64,000 bases of DNA. Origin: Sphingobacteriaceae bacterium. Its GTDB lineage: Bacteria; Bacteroidota; Bacteroidia; B-17B0; Aurantibacillaceae. The DNA lies in NCBI GenBank assembly GCA_016709575.1, contig JADJMM010000002.1, positions 62,001 to 126,000 of the forward strand, given 5' to 3'. This document shows positions 45,220 to 54,003 of the stretch, in pieces (position 1 is the first letter of the stretch; each line of letters opens with the position of its first letter). A program made the translations under genes and the position numbers. The notes under the pieces were generated by a model. That model did not search any database. It saw nothing but the letters and a program-made list of their open reading frames with translations, and was not told the DNA's origin.

Positions 45220-46980
45220 TTAGTGTTTTAATTTATCATATAACTTTACCATGGATTGTAATAACTCAACCGGTGTTGTTAAAATTTGATGATTGCCCTG
45301 ACCAAACATTTGCGGTAAATAAAATTTAGCTTCTGTTTCAATTGCTAAGGCATATGATTTTATTTGCCGTTCGCTTAATTCTCTCAAGGCTTGCTTTACA
45401 TCATTAATACCATATTTTCCTTCATATTTATCAAAATCGTTTGGTTTACCGTCTGATATCAAAACAATCCATTTGTTTTTTGTGCTCCTTTTTTCTAACA
45501 TGGCGCCTGAATGTCTCAAAGCTGCTCCTATTCGTGTATAACCTTGTGGTTCAATTGCTCCTACTTTACATTTTGCTTTACTCCAATCTTCATCAAATCC
45601 TTTTAAAGTCATGTAGGAAGAATAGTTTCTTGTTTTTGAATAGAAGCAATTTATAGAAAAATCAATATTAAATTCGTTCAATATTTCTCCAAATAAAATA
45701 GATACTTCTTTTTCAACATCTATAACTCTGTTACCATTTGCATAACCATCACTCGACAAACTAATATCTAATAAAAGTAATATTGATAAATCCTTTTCCT
45801 TTTTTCTGTTTGAAATATAAATTCGTTCTGAAGGGGTTCGTTTGGCTTGAATATCCACTAATAAATCAGTTACAGAGTCTATATCAAATTCATTTCCTTG
45901 TGTTTGACGGCGTTGTTGTTGTAATTTATTATTTACATTCGCTAACATTTTACGCAACCCATTAAGTGTAGCTGTGTACTTTTTTATTGTATTTTTATAA
46001 TATTGTGTGTCGGTTTTTAGTTGTGTAAATGGATACACTTTACAAAAATTTTCCTTATACAATCTTTTAGAATAATCCCATTCGTCGTATTTTAAATGAT
46101 AGCCTTTTTCATCCACTTCAGAACTTTCAGATATGGTGGTATTCTCTATAAAATCTGCTTGATAAACAGAGTGAGCCGTATCATCAACTCTAACTGTAAA
46201 TTTCATGTTTAATTCGTCAACCGCCTCCTGATGCTCTTCTAATTCATCATCGCCGTCAAAGTCTCGCCAAGTTCCGTTAAATTCATCGGCTGTTTCCACT
46301 TTTTCAAAATTATGGGTCATCACATAATCTTCCTGTTGCTTTTTATCAACTTCAACACTCACAATACTTTCAACCGCTTTTGCCTTTATAATTGTTGTAG
46401 GCTGCTTTTCTGCCGCCGTTTTTACTTTCTCTGAAAAATTTTTTAGTTTAGTATTGGAGGTTGTTACAACTTCATTTGTCATCCATTTTCCATAAAGCCA
46501 AGAATAATCCGGCTTATCATTTTTGGAAACGTTATGCATCAGATGTTGCTTTAACGTTTGATGTAATTCTATTGTTAAAGGATACTCAACGAAAAGCACC
46601 TCTAATATTTGAGGTGCGGTATCAAAAGCTTTTTGTTGCGATATTTCATTTGATTGAGTAATGCAGGGTTCCCAATTCAATGCTAACCTTTTTTGAACTG
46701 AAAGATATAAAATTCGAAATAAGTAAAATTCAAAATTTTGTTTTCTATCGGTAAATTTCGAAAATGACGCCGGTAGAAAAAAATTATTGTTTTTATAACC
46801 ACCCTCCCGCTCAGCTGTAAAGATTTCGATAGCACAACCGGTAATAGCTCTTGATAAAATTGTCAGTTTTGATTTGATTTCAGAAAGACAAACGCTTCGT
46901 TGAATATCTTCCGCCGAATACTTTTTACTCTTTTTTAAATAATTTACAAATTTTCCGAATATATATTCGTCTAATGGCAT
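45220..46980 (-). CDS. norD: NorD-type VWA-domain protein
   Basis: A 586-residue cytoplasmic protein. The long N-terminal part is charged and poorly conserved, and the C-terminal von Willebrand A domain has ILLLLDISLSSDG (MIDAS DxSxS), TRIGAALRHSGAML and WIVLISDGKPND. NorD works with the AAA+ ATPase NorQ to activate NO reductase. It starts 2 nt after norQ ends. Features match NorD except for the long variable insert at about residues 190-270. Confidence 0.9.
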   Translation of the reverse strand: MPLDEYIFGKFVNYLKKSKKYSAEDIQRSVCLSEIKSKLTILSRAITGCAIEIFTAEREGGYKNNNFFLPASFSKFTDRKQNFEFYLFRILYLSVQKRLALNWEPCITQSNEISQQKAFDTAPQILEVLFVEYPLTIELHQTLKQHLMHNVSKNDKPDYSWLYGKWMTNEVVTTSNTKLKNFSEKVKTAAEKQPTTIIKAKAVESIVSVEVDKKQQEDYVMTHNFEKVETADEFNGTWRDFDGDDELEEHQEAVDELNMKFTVRVDDTAHSVYQADFIENTTISESSEVDEKGYHLKYDEWDYSKRLYKENFCKVYPFTQLKTDTQYYKNTIKKYTATLNGLRKMLANVNNKLQQQRRQTQGNEFDIDSVTDLLVDIQAKRTPSERIYISNRKKEKDLSILLLLDISLSSDGYANGNRVIDVEKEVSILFGEILNEFNIDFSINCFYSKTRNYSSYMTLKGFDEDWSKAKCKVGAIEPQGYTRIGAALRHSGAMLEKRSTKNKWIVLISDGKPNDFDKYEGKYGINDVKQALRELSERQIKSYALAIETEAKFYLPQMFGQGNHQILTTPVELLQSMVKLYDKLKH

Positions 46981-46982
46981 AT

Positions 46983-47762
46983 TTACATTATCAAATTACA
47001 TAAATCTGCTAAGGCTTCTGAAACCTCTAAATCATCAGTTAAAGGTTCAATAATGGCCACCTTAACAGACAAGCGTTTTGCTAAACCACTGTGAATTAAT
47101 TTTGCCGCATCAACCAATAAACGTGTAGACACAGTTTCAGAAAGACCCAGCTCCGTTAAGTTCCTTATTTTTGCAGCAATTTGTACTAATTTTTTCGCAT
47201 CCAATTCATTAATAGAAGTTTCTTGAATTAAAATTTCCGTTTCTATTTTAGATTCAGGATAATTAAATGACAATCCAATAAACCGTTGGCGTGTTGACGG
47301 TTTCAATTCTTTAAAACCTTTCTGATATCCCGGGTTAAAGGATGCAACAAGCATAAAATCTTCGTGAGCTTTAATAGTTTCTCCTAATTTATCAATGTAC
47401 AATTCTCTGCGATGATCTGTTAGAGAGTGGATGGCTACAACTACATCGGGCCTCGCTTCAGCAATTTCATCTAAATAAATAATAGCTCCCTCTTTAATGG
47501 CCTTAATAAGAGGCCCATCTAACCAAACTGTTTCTGCACCTTTAATAATAAATCTTCCTATCAAATCTGTTGAAGATGTTTCTTCATGACAGCTTATTGT
47601 AATTAAAGTTTTATTGAGTTTGTGAGCCATATGCTCAACAAATCTTGATTTACCTGTACCTGTTGGTCCTTTTAAAAGTAATGGGATTTTATTTTTAAAT
47701 GATTGCTCAAAAACTTCAATTTCTTTTCCTACAGAGTGATAATAGGGAGCTGTTGTTGTCAT
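46983..47762 (-). CDS. norQ: NorQ-type MoxR AAA+ ATPase
   Basis: A 259-residue AAA+ ATPase. Walker A is LLKGPTGTGKSRF, Walker B AIIYLDEIAEA, and sensor regions are LVASFNPGYQKGFKEL and STRQRFIGLSF. The length equals NorQ/CbbQ proteins. With NorD it remodels and activates NorB. It lies after a hairpin terminator that separates it from norB, so its expression may need readthrough or an unseen promoter. Confidence 0.92.
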   Translation of the reverse strand: MTTTAPYYHSVGKEIEVFEQSFKNKIPLLLKGPTGTGKSRFVEHMAHKLNKTLITISCHEETSSTDLIGRFIIKGAETVWLDGPLIKAIKEGAIIYLDEIAEARPDVVVAIHSLTDHRRELYIDKLGETIKAHEDFMLVASFNPGYQKGFKELKPSTRQRFIGLSFNYPESKIETEILIQETSINELDAKKLVQIAAKIRNLTELGLSETVSTRLLVDAAKLIHSGLAKRLSVKVAIIEPLTDDLEVSEALADLCNLIM

Positions 47763-47780
47763 AAAATTTCATTTAAAAAA

Positions 47781-47828
47781 AACGACACACAGAATCCACT
47801 TCCTACACAAACCCTGTGTGCGTTTTTT
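47781..47828. terminator. bidirectional hairpin between norB and norQ
   Basis: The stem CACACAG/CTGTGTG is flanked by an A run on one side and CGTTTTTTTG on the other, so it works as an intrinsic terminator in both directions. On the minus strand it follows norB and precedes norQ by about 20 nt, which would lower norQD relative to norCB. Confidence 0.65.
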
Positions 47829-47867
47829 TGTTATATAATTTTACATAAAATTATACGTTTTTATTCA

Positions 47868-49208
47868 TTATTTAGCTTGATCCACTAATGCTTCATCGTT
47901 AGGCCTTCCATATTTTATAAACTCATAGATATATAAAATAATACCTGATGTAAATAGTGTGGCACAAGTTACTAGCACAAAAAAGTGTGGTTGAATTTCT
48001 CTCTGTACATCTCCAAACTCTAAGCCTACTTTTCTTTCAAGATACACTTGAGCTACACCCGCTACACCAAATGCAGCGGTCATTCCTATCATTCCTATAT
48101 TCGATAACCAAAATGCTAATTGACCAGTCATTGTGTCAAATAATTTTCGGCCTGTTAAGTTTGGTAACGCGTAACTAATTATGGCTAAAACAATCATAGC
48201 ATAAGCGCCCCAAAAAGCTAAGTGCCCGTGCATGGCAGTTACTAACGTTCCGTGAGTATACATGTTTACGCCCGGTAAAGTATGTGCTAAACCTAACAAT
48301 CCTGCTCCAACAAAAGAAACTATTGCTGTTCCTAAAGTCCAATTTAGAGCTATTTTATTAGGATGCTTTTTTTCGCCTTTCCTATACATTGTAACTGCAA
48401 ACAATGCCATTGCTAAAAATGCAAGCGGCTCTAATGCTGAAAAGATACCTCCAACAATTAACCAAACCTTACCAACACCAATGTAATAGTAGTGGTGGCC
48501 TGTTCCTAATATTCCTGAGATAAATGTTAAGCCCACAATAACATATAACCATTTCTCAATTACCTCTCTATCAACACCGGTTATTTTTATTAGTAAGAAT
48601 GCTAAAATACCTCCCATAATTAATTCCCAAACACCTTCTACCCATAAATGAACTACCCACCATCTAAAAAAAGAATCCATTGTTTGATTGTCGAACCAAA
48701 TCATTCCCGGTAAATATAATAGTGCTGCAAATACTAAGCCCATAGTTAAAACTAACGAAGTAGTAGTTCGTTTTTTACCTTTGTAAAGTGTTAGTACAAT
48801 AATTCCAAGAAATGTAAGCACATTCACTACTACCAAAAAATCTAATGGTCGTGGAATTTCTAAAAATTTTCTTCCCTCCCAATAATTTAAATGAAATCCA
48901 ACAAGAGCAATAACACCGACCACCGCTAATGAAATTAATTGAATGTATGCAAGTTTTACGCTTACCAATTCATGTTCTGCTTCTTCAGGTATAATGTAAT
49001 ATGCGGCTCCCATAAAACCAGACAATAGCCATACCACAAGTAAATTAGTATGAACCGCTCGGGCTGCATTAAAAGGTATTATACTATGAAGTCCGTCAAA
49101 TCCCATATGGGCAAATCCCATAATAAAACCATATATTAATTGCAACGATAATAGTAACATTGATAATGCGAAAAACCAATAAGCTACTTTTTGTGATTTA
49201 TATTTCAT
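47868..49208 (-). CDS. norB: nitric oxide reductase large subunit, cNOR type
   Basis: A 446-residue integral-membrane heme-copper enzyme that reduces NO to N2O. All canonical ligands are present: His53 and His329 for heme b, His327 for heme b3, His187, His238 and His239 for FeB, and Glu191, Glu195 and Glu260. It is the natural reference for the divergent paralogue at 27542-28870. It starts 22 nt after norC ends. No N-terminal cytochrome extension is present, so it is cNOR and not qNOR. Confidence 0.97.
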   Translation of the reverse strand: MKYKSQKVAYWFFALSMLLLSLQLIYGFIMGFAHMGFDGLHSIIPFNAARAVHTNLLVVWLLSGFMGAAYYIIPEEAEHELVSVKLAYIQLISLAVVGVIALVGFHLNYWEGRKFLEIPRPLDFLVVVNVLTFLGIIVLTLYKGKKRTTTSLVLTMGLVFAALLYLPGMIWFDNQTMDSFFRWWVVHLWVEGVWELIMGGILAFLLIKITGVDREVIEKWLYVIVGLTFISGILGTGHHYYYIGVGKVWLIVGGIFSALEPLAFLAMALFAVTMYRKGEKKHPNKIALNWTLGTAIVSFVGAGLLGLAHTLPGVNMYTHGTLVTAMHGHLAFWGAYAMIVLAIISYALPNLTGRKLFDTMTGQLAFWLSNIGMIGMTAAFGVAGVAQVYLERKVGLEFGDVQREIQPHFFVLVTCATLFTSGIILYIYEFIKYGRPNDEALVDQAK

Positions 49209-49230
49209 AATTATATATTTTATTGGTTAA

Positions 49231-49656
49231 TTATTTTTTTAAGTCTGGTTTTGCCGGAAAGCCATTTAAATCAACCTCACCTATCCATTTTAAAAAGGCA
49301 ACAACATCATTAGCATCTTGCTCTGAAAAAGCATAAGCAACCATTTTACGGCCCCTTGGCGACCAAGGTGTCTTCGACATTAATGCTGCCTTAATATACC
49401 CTTCTCCTCTTCTCTCATAAACCTTTGTCAATTCGGGTGCATAGTAAGCGCCTTCTCCCATGATAGTGTGACAGCCCATACAATTATTAGCTTCCCATAT
49501 TTGTTTTCCATGAATTACTTGAGGAGTGAGATTTTCCTCGTGAGTTCTTTTAGGGACGTCATTACTTAATGAATTCCATGAGAGAGCTAAGAATACTCCA
49601 AAAGTAACAACTGTTCCTCCCAGAAAAAAAGCCCTTGCTTGCGATTTCGATAACAT
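49231..49656 (-). CDS. norC: nitric oxide reductase cytochrome c subunit
   Basis: A 141-residue protein with one N-terminal helix (residues 10-28) and a monoheme cytochrome c domain with CMGCH at 59-63 followed by TIMGEGAYYAPELTK, the NorC signature. It feeds electrons to NorB. Its promoter has the Rrf2-type operator and a Crp/Fnr-type palindrome further upstream, which matches control by NO and low oxygen. Confidence 0.96.
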   Translation of the reverse strand: MLSKSQARAFFLGGTVVTFGVFLALSWNSLSNDVPKRTHEENLTPQVIHGKQIWEANNCMGCHTIMGEGAYYAPELTKVYERRGEGYIKAALMSKTPWSPRGRKMVAYAFSEQDANDVVAFLKWIGEVDLNGFPAKPDLKK

Positions 49657-49718
49657 AGTTGATTGTTTTTAATGAATAAATAATTACTACTTACTTAAGG
49701 ATAACTTGATTTACGATA

Positions 49719-49759
49719 CAAAAATATCAAAAAGATTTAATTCGGATAGTTTTGTCCGA
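49719..49759 (-). promoter_or_regulatory. norC promoter with Rrf2-type operator
   Basis: The operator (plus strand TCGGATAGTTTTGTCCGA, 49742-49759) is followed on the minus strand after 15 nt by TATTTTTG (49726-49719), a perfect -7 box. Spacing is the same as at the porin-nirK promoter. Confidence 0.7.
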
Positions 49760-49793
49760 TATGATATTTATCTAATTCTGTTACTTTTTTATC

Positions 49794-49805
49794 TGATTTA
49801 AATCA
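49794..49805. promoter_or_regulatory. Crp/Fnr-type palindrome upstream of norC
   Basis: A perfect TGATTTAAATCA. At the usual 23-nt spacing there is only TAAATATC (49770-49763), a weak match; the better -7 box lies at 49726-49719. The site also falls just downstream of the truncated globin gene. It may act at a distance on norC. Confidence 0.6.
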
Positions 49806-49830
49806 TGTTGAGTAAAAGAAAGAAGCGCGT

Positions 49831-50199
49831 TTATCCCTTCAGGATTTGCATCTGCATTACAGTAGCAATATTTGATGCTTTTAGCTTTATCAAATCGGCC
49901 TTTTCGCCACAAAATAACTCATCTACGGATTCATTAAAAATCTTTATCCATTGATGAAAATCTTTCATAGTTAAAGGGGTTTTTGCATGAATTTCGCTAT
50001 GTTTATCCATTGGATTTCCAATATAACTTCCAGTATAGAAGACTACATTTTCCCAAAATTTATACATTATTTCTAAATGCTTATCCCATTTAAAATCACC
50101 CATAAAAAAGTGGCTGATTGTTGGATCTTTTTTTACTTTTTCATAAAAAAGATTAACCAATTTTTCAATATCCTTTTTGTTTAAAATGTCTTTTTTCAT
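49831..50199 (-). CDS. group III truncated hemoglobin
   Basis: A 122-residue globin: DIEKLVNLFYEKVKKDPTISHFF, KFWENVVFYTGSYIGNPMDKHSEIHAKTPLTMKDFHQWIKIFNESVDELF. The proximal-His region (HSEIHAKTPL) and the FxxWxxxF pattern fit group III truncated globins. They bind O2 or NO; the role here is likely NO scavenging. The stop codon of nosY lies just 1 nt before the start, so it is the last gene of the nos operon. Confidence 0.88.
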   Translation of the reverse strand: MKKDILNKKDIEKLVNLFYEKVKKDPTISHFFMGDFKWDKHLEIMYKFWENVVFYTGSYIGNPMDKHSEIHAKTPLTMKDFHQWIKIFNESVDELFCGEKADLIKLKASNIATVMQMQILKG

Positions 50200-50200
50200 T

Positions 50201-50968
50201 TTACAAATCCTTTCTTTTAAATTTTAACAGCGAAATCCAAAATGGAATGAGTATCCATAGAAACAAAATAAAAAATGCCATAGTAATACCTAAAGATGTA
50301 CCAAAAAAATCTTTAAATATGGCTCCGGTATATCCCATCATTGCGGAAACATCTAAATGCAATAAAATCAAAATCCTAGCTAAATCAATAGGATTAAAGG
50401 CTGTGACAGCCACCATCATTTTTTCGATAGGATAATCAGCAAACTGAAATAAAATAAATAAAATAAGCCCATCAAAAAGCAATGCAAAAAATAACCAAAG
50501 CATAATGGCAATACCAATTCCTTTTGCTTTATCTCTTGTAATAATAGAACTTAAAAACGCTATGGCAACAAATACAATTGTAATAAAAAATCCTACTACC
50601 AACATCATCATTCCAACATCTGTTGGTGCATAAAACAGAATAGGTATTCCTGCTCCTATAAAAAACGACAATACTAAAGATGTACTTATTCCAAAAAACA
50701 AACTCCACCAAATTTTACTTCGTTTAATGGGTTGACTCAAGAGTAATTCAATAAATTCTGAGCTATTGTAAATATAGATAGTTGAAAATATAACAGAAAC
50801 TAATGGAACAGTAAGCAGTATAACATTTAATAGAGTTAATAAGCCTTTTGTACTATTGTCTTCTAAACTAAATACACTCCAAGATAATATTGATAAAATA
50901 ACCGTGTAAACCAACACGATTTTATTTTTTATAATATCTAGAACAATAAATTTTGTAATCCTATTCAT
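50201..50968 (-). CDS. nosY: NosY-type ABC transporter permease
   Basis: A 255-residue membrane protein with six helices of the ABC-2 NosY type: FIVLDIIKNKIVLVYTVILSILSWSVF at the start and LLSQPIKRSKIWWSLFFG in the middle. With NosF it forms a transporter that acts on the NosD protein to supply the copper or sulfur of the NosZ CuZ centre. It overlaps nosF by 8 nt. Confidence 0.9.
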   Translation of the reverse strand: MNRITKFIVLDIIKNKIVLVYTVILSILSWSVFSLEDNSTKGLLTLLNVILLTVPLVSVIFSTIYIYNSSEFIELLLSQPIKRSKIWWSLFFGISTSLVLSFFIGAGIPILFYAPTDVGMMMLVVGFFITIVFVAIAFLSSIITRDKAKGIGIAIMLWLFFALLFDGLILFILFQFADYPIEKMMVAVTAFNPIDLARILILLHLDVSAMMGYTGAIFKDFFGTSLGITMAFFILFLWILIPFWISLLKFKRKDL

Positions 50969-51674
50969 TGTTTCGCTCCTTTAAAATTTTTGCAATAGCT
51001 TTCGAAATTTTAATTTCGCCGGTTGATGATTGTAAATCGTCAATTGTTTTATGAAATTGGACAACGCCATCTTGCATAAAAATAATTTGAGTTATTAAAT
51101 CATCCAATTCACTTAATAAATGTGATGTAATTAATATTAATTTTCCTTTTTGTTTTTCTGTTATAATTTTTTCTTTTAAAATTTCCGAGGCCAAAGGATC
51201 AAGCCCAGCTGTGGGTTCGTCTAATATCAATACATCGGGGTTAAATAAAAAGGCTAATGTAGCACTCACTTTTTGTGTAGTTCCTCCGGAAAGCGTTCTC
51301 ATTTTTTTATGAAACAGGTCTTGCAATTTAAATTGACGTAATAAATCTTCATCTAATTGCTCTTCAGGTTTCCTGATTTCTTTAATCATTTCCAAAATTT
51401 GCCCAATAGTCATATTATCAGGGTACCGGCCAATTTGCGGCATATATCCTATATGTTTTCGGTATTCAAAGTTTTTAGAAATATACTCCTCTTTAAATTT
51501 TATAGTTCCTTCAGTAGGAATAACCATTCCTAAAATGCTTTTTATTAAAGTAGTTTTACCACAACCGTTTGGCCCAATAAGCGCGATACACTCTCCATGA
51601 TTACAAGAAAGATTTACGTTACTTAAAACCTTAAGTTTGCCAAAGCTTTTTGATAAATTATTTAACTGAATCAT
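50961..51674 (-). CDS. nosF: NosF-type ABC transporter ATP-binding protein
   Basis: A 237-residue ATPase with Walker A GPNGCGKTTLIKSI, signature LSGGTTQKVSATLAF and Walker B VLILDEPTAGLDP. The neighbouring genes and size fit NosF of the NosDFY complex. Its start overlaps the nosD stop codon by 4 nt, and its end overlaps nosY. Confidence 0.92.
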   Translation of the reverse strand: MIQLNNLSKSFGKLKVLSNVNLSCNHGECIALIGPNGCGKTTLIKSILGMVIPTEGTIKFKEEYISKNFEYRKHIGYMPQIGRYPDNMTIGQILEMIKEIRKPEEQLDEDLLRQFKLQDLFHKKMRTLSGGTTQKVSATLAFLFNPDVLILDEPTAGLDPLASEILKEKIITEKQKGKLILITSHLLSELDDLITQIIFMQDGVVQFHKTIDDLQSSTGEIKISKAIAKILKERNNE

Positions 51675-52906
51675 AACTTTAGAGAATGCATTAAGGGCGT
51701 TTTATCAATAAAATTATCGGGTGTTAGGCTGGGCATTATCTTTTCTGATTTATCTAATAATGTTACCATAAAGCTTCTAAACAAGAGCATTGCAGGAGGA
51801 TTATTTTCAACTATTACTGAGAAAAGGCTAAGTGGGTGATAAGGAACATCTCCTATTTTGTTTTTATCTAAATCGTAACCCTCATACTTATCCCAATAAT
51901 TACCATTAAAAGTATTTAAAACCAAAGAGCCATTAGTGCTTATATCAAAAGTATTACCCACAAAATTATTTGATACAATTTCATTATCCATGCAACTAGC
52001 TTGAATTTTCATTCCCCAACCATTGGCTTCAAAAATATTATTTTCAATTTTAATTCTACTGGTTCCTTCCATGTGAATTCCTTCGGTGTTTTTAAAAAAT
52101 TTATTTCCAAAAATATAACTATCAGATATTTCTTTTAAAAACAAGCCATAAGCCGCGTCTCCCCAGTTCTCCGAAAATAAATTATTAAACATTTTTACCT
52201 TGTGAGTAAACATTACTGAAACGCCAGCACCGTTGTTGCGAAATATATTTGAAATATATGAATCATTATTCGAAAACATAAAGTGTAAACCGTAACGAAT
52301 ATTCCCATCTGAAATATTTCTCCAAATAACTGAATTAGTTACAAATTCGAAATAAATACCATCCCTATGTCCGGATACTCTATTACCTATAATTTGAAGG
52401 CTATCGCTTTTCCAGCAATGTACTCCATTTCCTATTTGTTGTTCTTCAACACCATAAGCGACGATTTGATTGTTTCTAATAATACAATTTATACTATATT
52501 GAACATAGATTCCAAAAAAATTGTCGTCAAGAATATTACCTTGAATAGAAACATTACGCGTATCGTATATTTTTATGGCACAAGGATCATCTAGTGTTGC
52601 AAAGCCAGAGTGTTGCAACTTAAACCCGGAAATTAAAGTATTTGCCGATTTTATGGATAGTATTTCGTATTTTTTTTGCCCATCTAAAACTGGAAAATTA
52701 ATTCCTATTAACTTAACTTCTTTACAAATAATAATATTACCCTCTTTGTAAACACCCTCATGTACATAAACAGTATCGCCATCTTTAATTTTCTCTAAAG
52801 CACTTTTTATACTTTTAAATGGTTTGCTTTTTCCGACTTCATATTTTTTTGCAGATAAATAATATGCAGCAGAGGTAAATATTAATATAGCAATTAGTCG
52901 TTTCAT
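51671..52906 (-). CDS. nosD: NosD, periplasmic copper-processing beta-helix protein
   Basis: A 411-residue exported protein with a right-handed beta-helix of repeated N-x-I/F motifs (NILDDNFFGIYVQ, NRVSGHRDGIYFEF, NIFEANGWGMKIQ). The N-terminal DGDTVYVHEGVYKEGNI and the C-terminal GNYWDKYEGYDLDKNKIGDVPYHPLSLFS are typical of NosD. It is required for CuZ assembly in NosZ. The coding region overlaps nosL and nosF. Confidence 0.93.
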   Translation of the reverse strand: MKRLIAILIFTSAAYYLSAKKYEVGKSKPFKSIKSALEKIKDGDTVYVHEGVYKEGNIIICKEVKLIGINFPVLDGQKKYEILSIKSANTLISGFKLQHSGFATLDDPCAIKIYDTRNVSIQGNILDDNFFGIYVQYSINCIIRNNQIVAYGVEEQQIGNGVHCWKSDSLQIIGNRVSGHRDGIYFEFVTNSVIWRNISDGNIRYGLHFMFSNNDSYISNIFRNNGAGVSVMFTHKVKMFNNLFSENWGDAAYGLFLKEISDSYIFGNKFFKNTEGIHMEGTSRIKIENNIFEANGWGMKIQASCMDNEIVSNNFVGNTFDISTNGSLVLNTFNGNYWDKYEGYDLDKNKIGDVPYHPLSLFSVIVENNPPAMLLFRSFMVTLLDKSEKIMPSLTPDNFIDKTPLMHSLKL

Positions 52907-53928
52907 TATTTATTGATAGTATTCCAATCTATAAATTCTGCCGACACATCGGCTGCGTATTTAGTTGCATTTTCTTTATTTTCAAATGCAGCTATATTAC
53001 CACCCATAGGGCTTTTTACATTCTCTCCTTTAACGTAAATGGCAGTCTCTACTGGCAATAGTTGATTCTCGCCTAAGAAATTTGCAACATATAATGCGGC
53101 ACCATTTGTTCTTTCTTTATTTTCATTCTTATAATCAAGTAAGCAAGAGATATCGTCGAATTTATACGTTCTTCCTTTAGTTGTAAACAGCACTGTTGCA
53201 AATTTCGGATTGGATATAGTCATGCCACAATTATCGCAGTTATCCGAATTTAATTTGATTGCATCCGGTTTTGATGGTTCGCACGAGGAAAAGGAAAACA
53301 GTATTATCGGTAAAACTACTGCTGCTAAACTTTGTTTGATTAATTTTTTTGCTTTTCTATATTCTAAAACAACTGCTGCGGCCATTAATAATCCGCTAAT
53401 AATAAATAACCAACCGCCTATATCAGGAATTGAATAGGCACCGAAATTTAATAATTGCTTGAAGCCGATAAGGGGGGGTTGATAGGCCATGCCAGGTACA
53501 ATAATTGCAGCGCTTGGATCTAAATTATGCCCATAATTATATTCCCATCTCCAAAAATCCACCATTGCTATAATGCCAAATAAAACAAACGCTCCAAATA
53601 AAACATTTAATGCTTTCTTTTTTCTTACAAATACAACCAATAAACAAGCTAAGGCATAGCCGGATATTATGTATGGTAAAACAGTGAACTCGATAAATTC
53701 TTCAGCATGAAGTGTTTTCATTCCAATGTAGTGATTTAATCCATTAATGATTTCTACCTCTCCGCCAATTTTATTGGCATGAATGGTTAAAGCTAAACCT
53801 TCTGGATATTGCGGTGCATCTAATTCAATTCTCCAGATTGGATAAAACAAAGAGGTGATTAACAACATTCCCGCAATCACAAGCAGTACTTTGGAAATTA
53901 TTCCAATATTTTTTTCATTCGAGTTCAT
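52906..53928 (-). CDS. nosL: NosL fused to an N-terminal polytopic membrane protein
   Basis: A 340-residue protein with two parts. Residues 1-~195 form a four- to five-helix membrane protein (YPIWRIELDAPQYPEGL, GLNHYIGMKTLHAEEF, MVDFWRWEYNYGHNLDPSA) that in Bacteroidota nos clusters usually stands as a separate gene. Residues ~205-340 are NosL, the Cu(I) chaperone, with FSSCEPSKPDA and the metal site CDNCGMTISNPKFAT. The fusion keeps one frame with no stop. It is coupled to nosD by overlapping codons. Confidence 0.88.
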   Translation of the reverse strand: MNSNEKNIGIISKVLLVIAGMLLITSLFYPIWRIELDAPQYPEGLALTIHANKIGGEVEIINGLNHYIGMKTLHAEEFIEFTVLPYIISGYALACLLVVFVRKKKALNVLFGAFVLFGIIAMVDFWRWEYNYGHNLDPSAAIIVPGMAYQPPLIGFKQLLNFGAYSIPDIGGWLFIISGLLMAAAVVLEYRKAKKLIKQSLAAVVLPIILFSFSSCEPSKPDAIKLNSDNCDNCGMTISNPKFATVLFTTKGRTYKFDDISCLLDYKNENKERTNGAALYVANFLGENQLLPVETAIYVKGENVKSPMGGNIAAFENKENATKYAADVSAEFIDWNTINK

Positions 53929-54003
53929 ATAAGTGTATTGGTAATTAAATAAAAAAGGAGCAGATAAATCAATTTCTGCTCCCTTAATTATAAATAATTT
54001 GTA

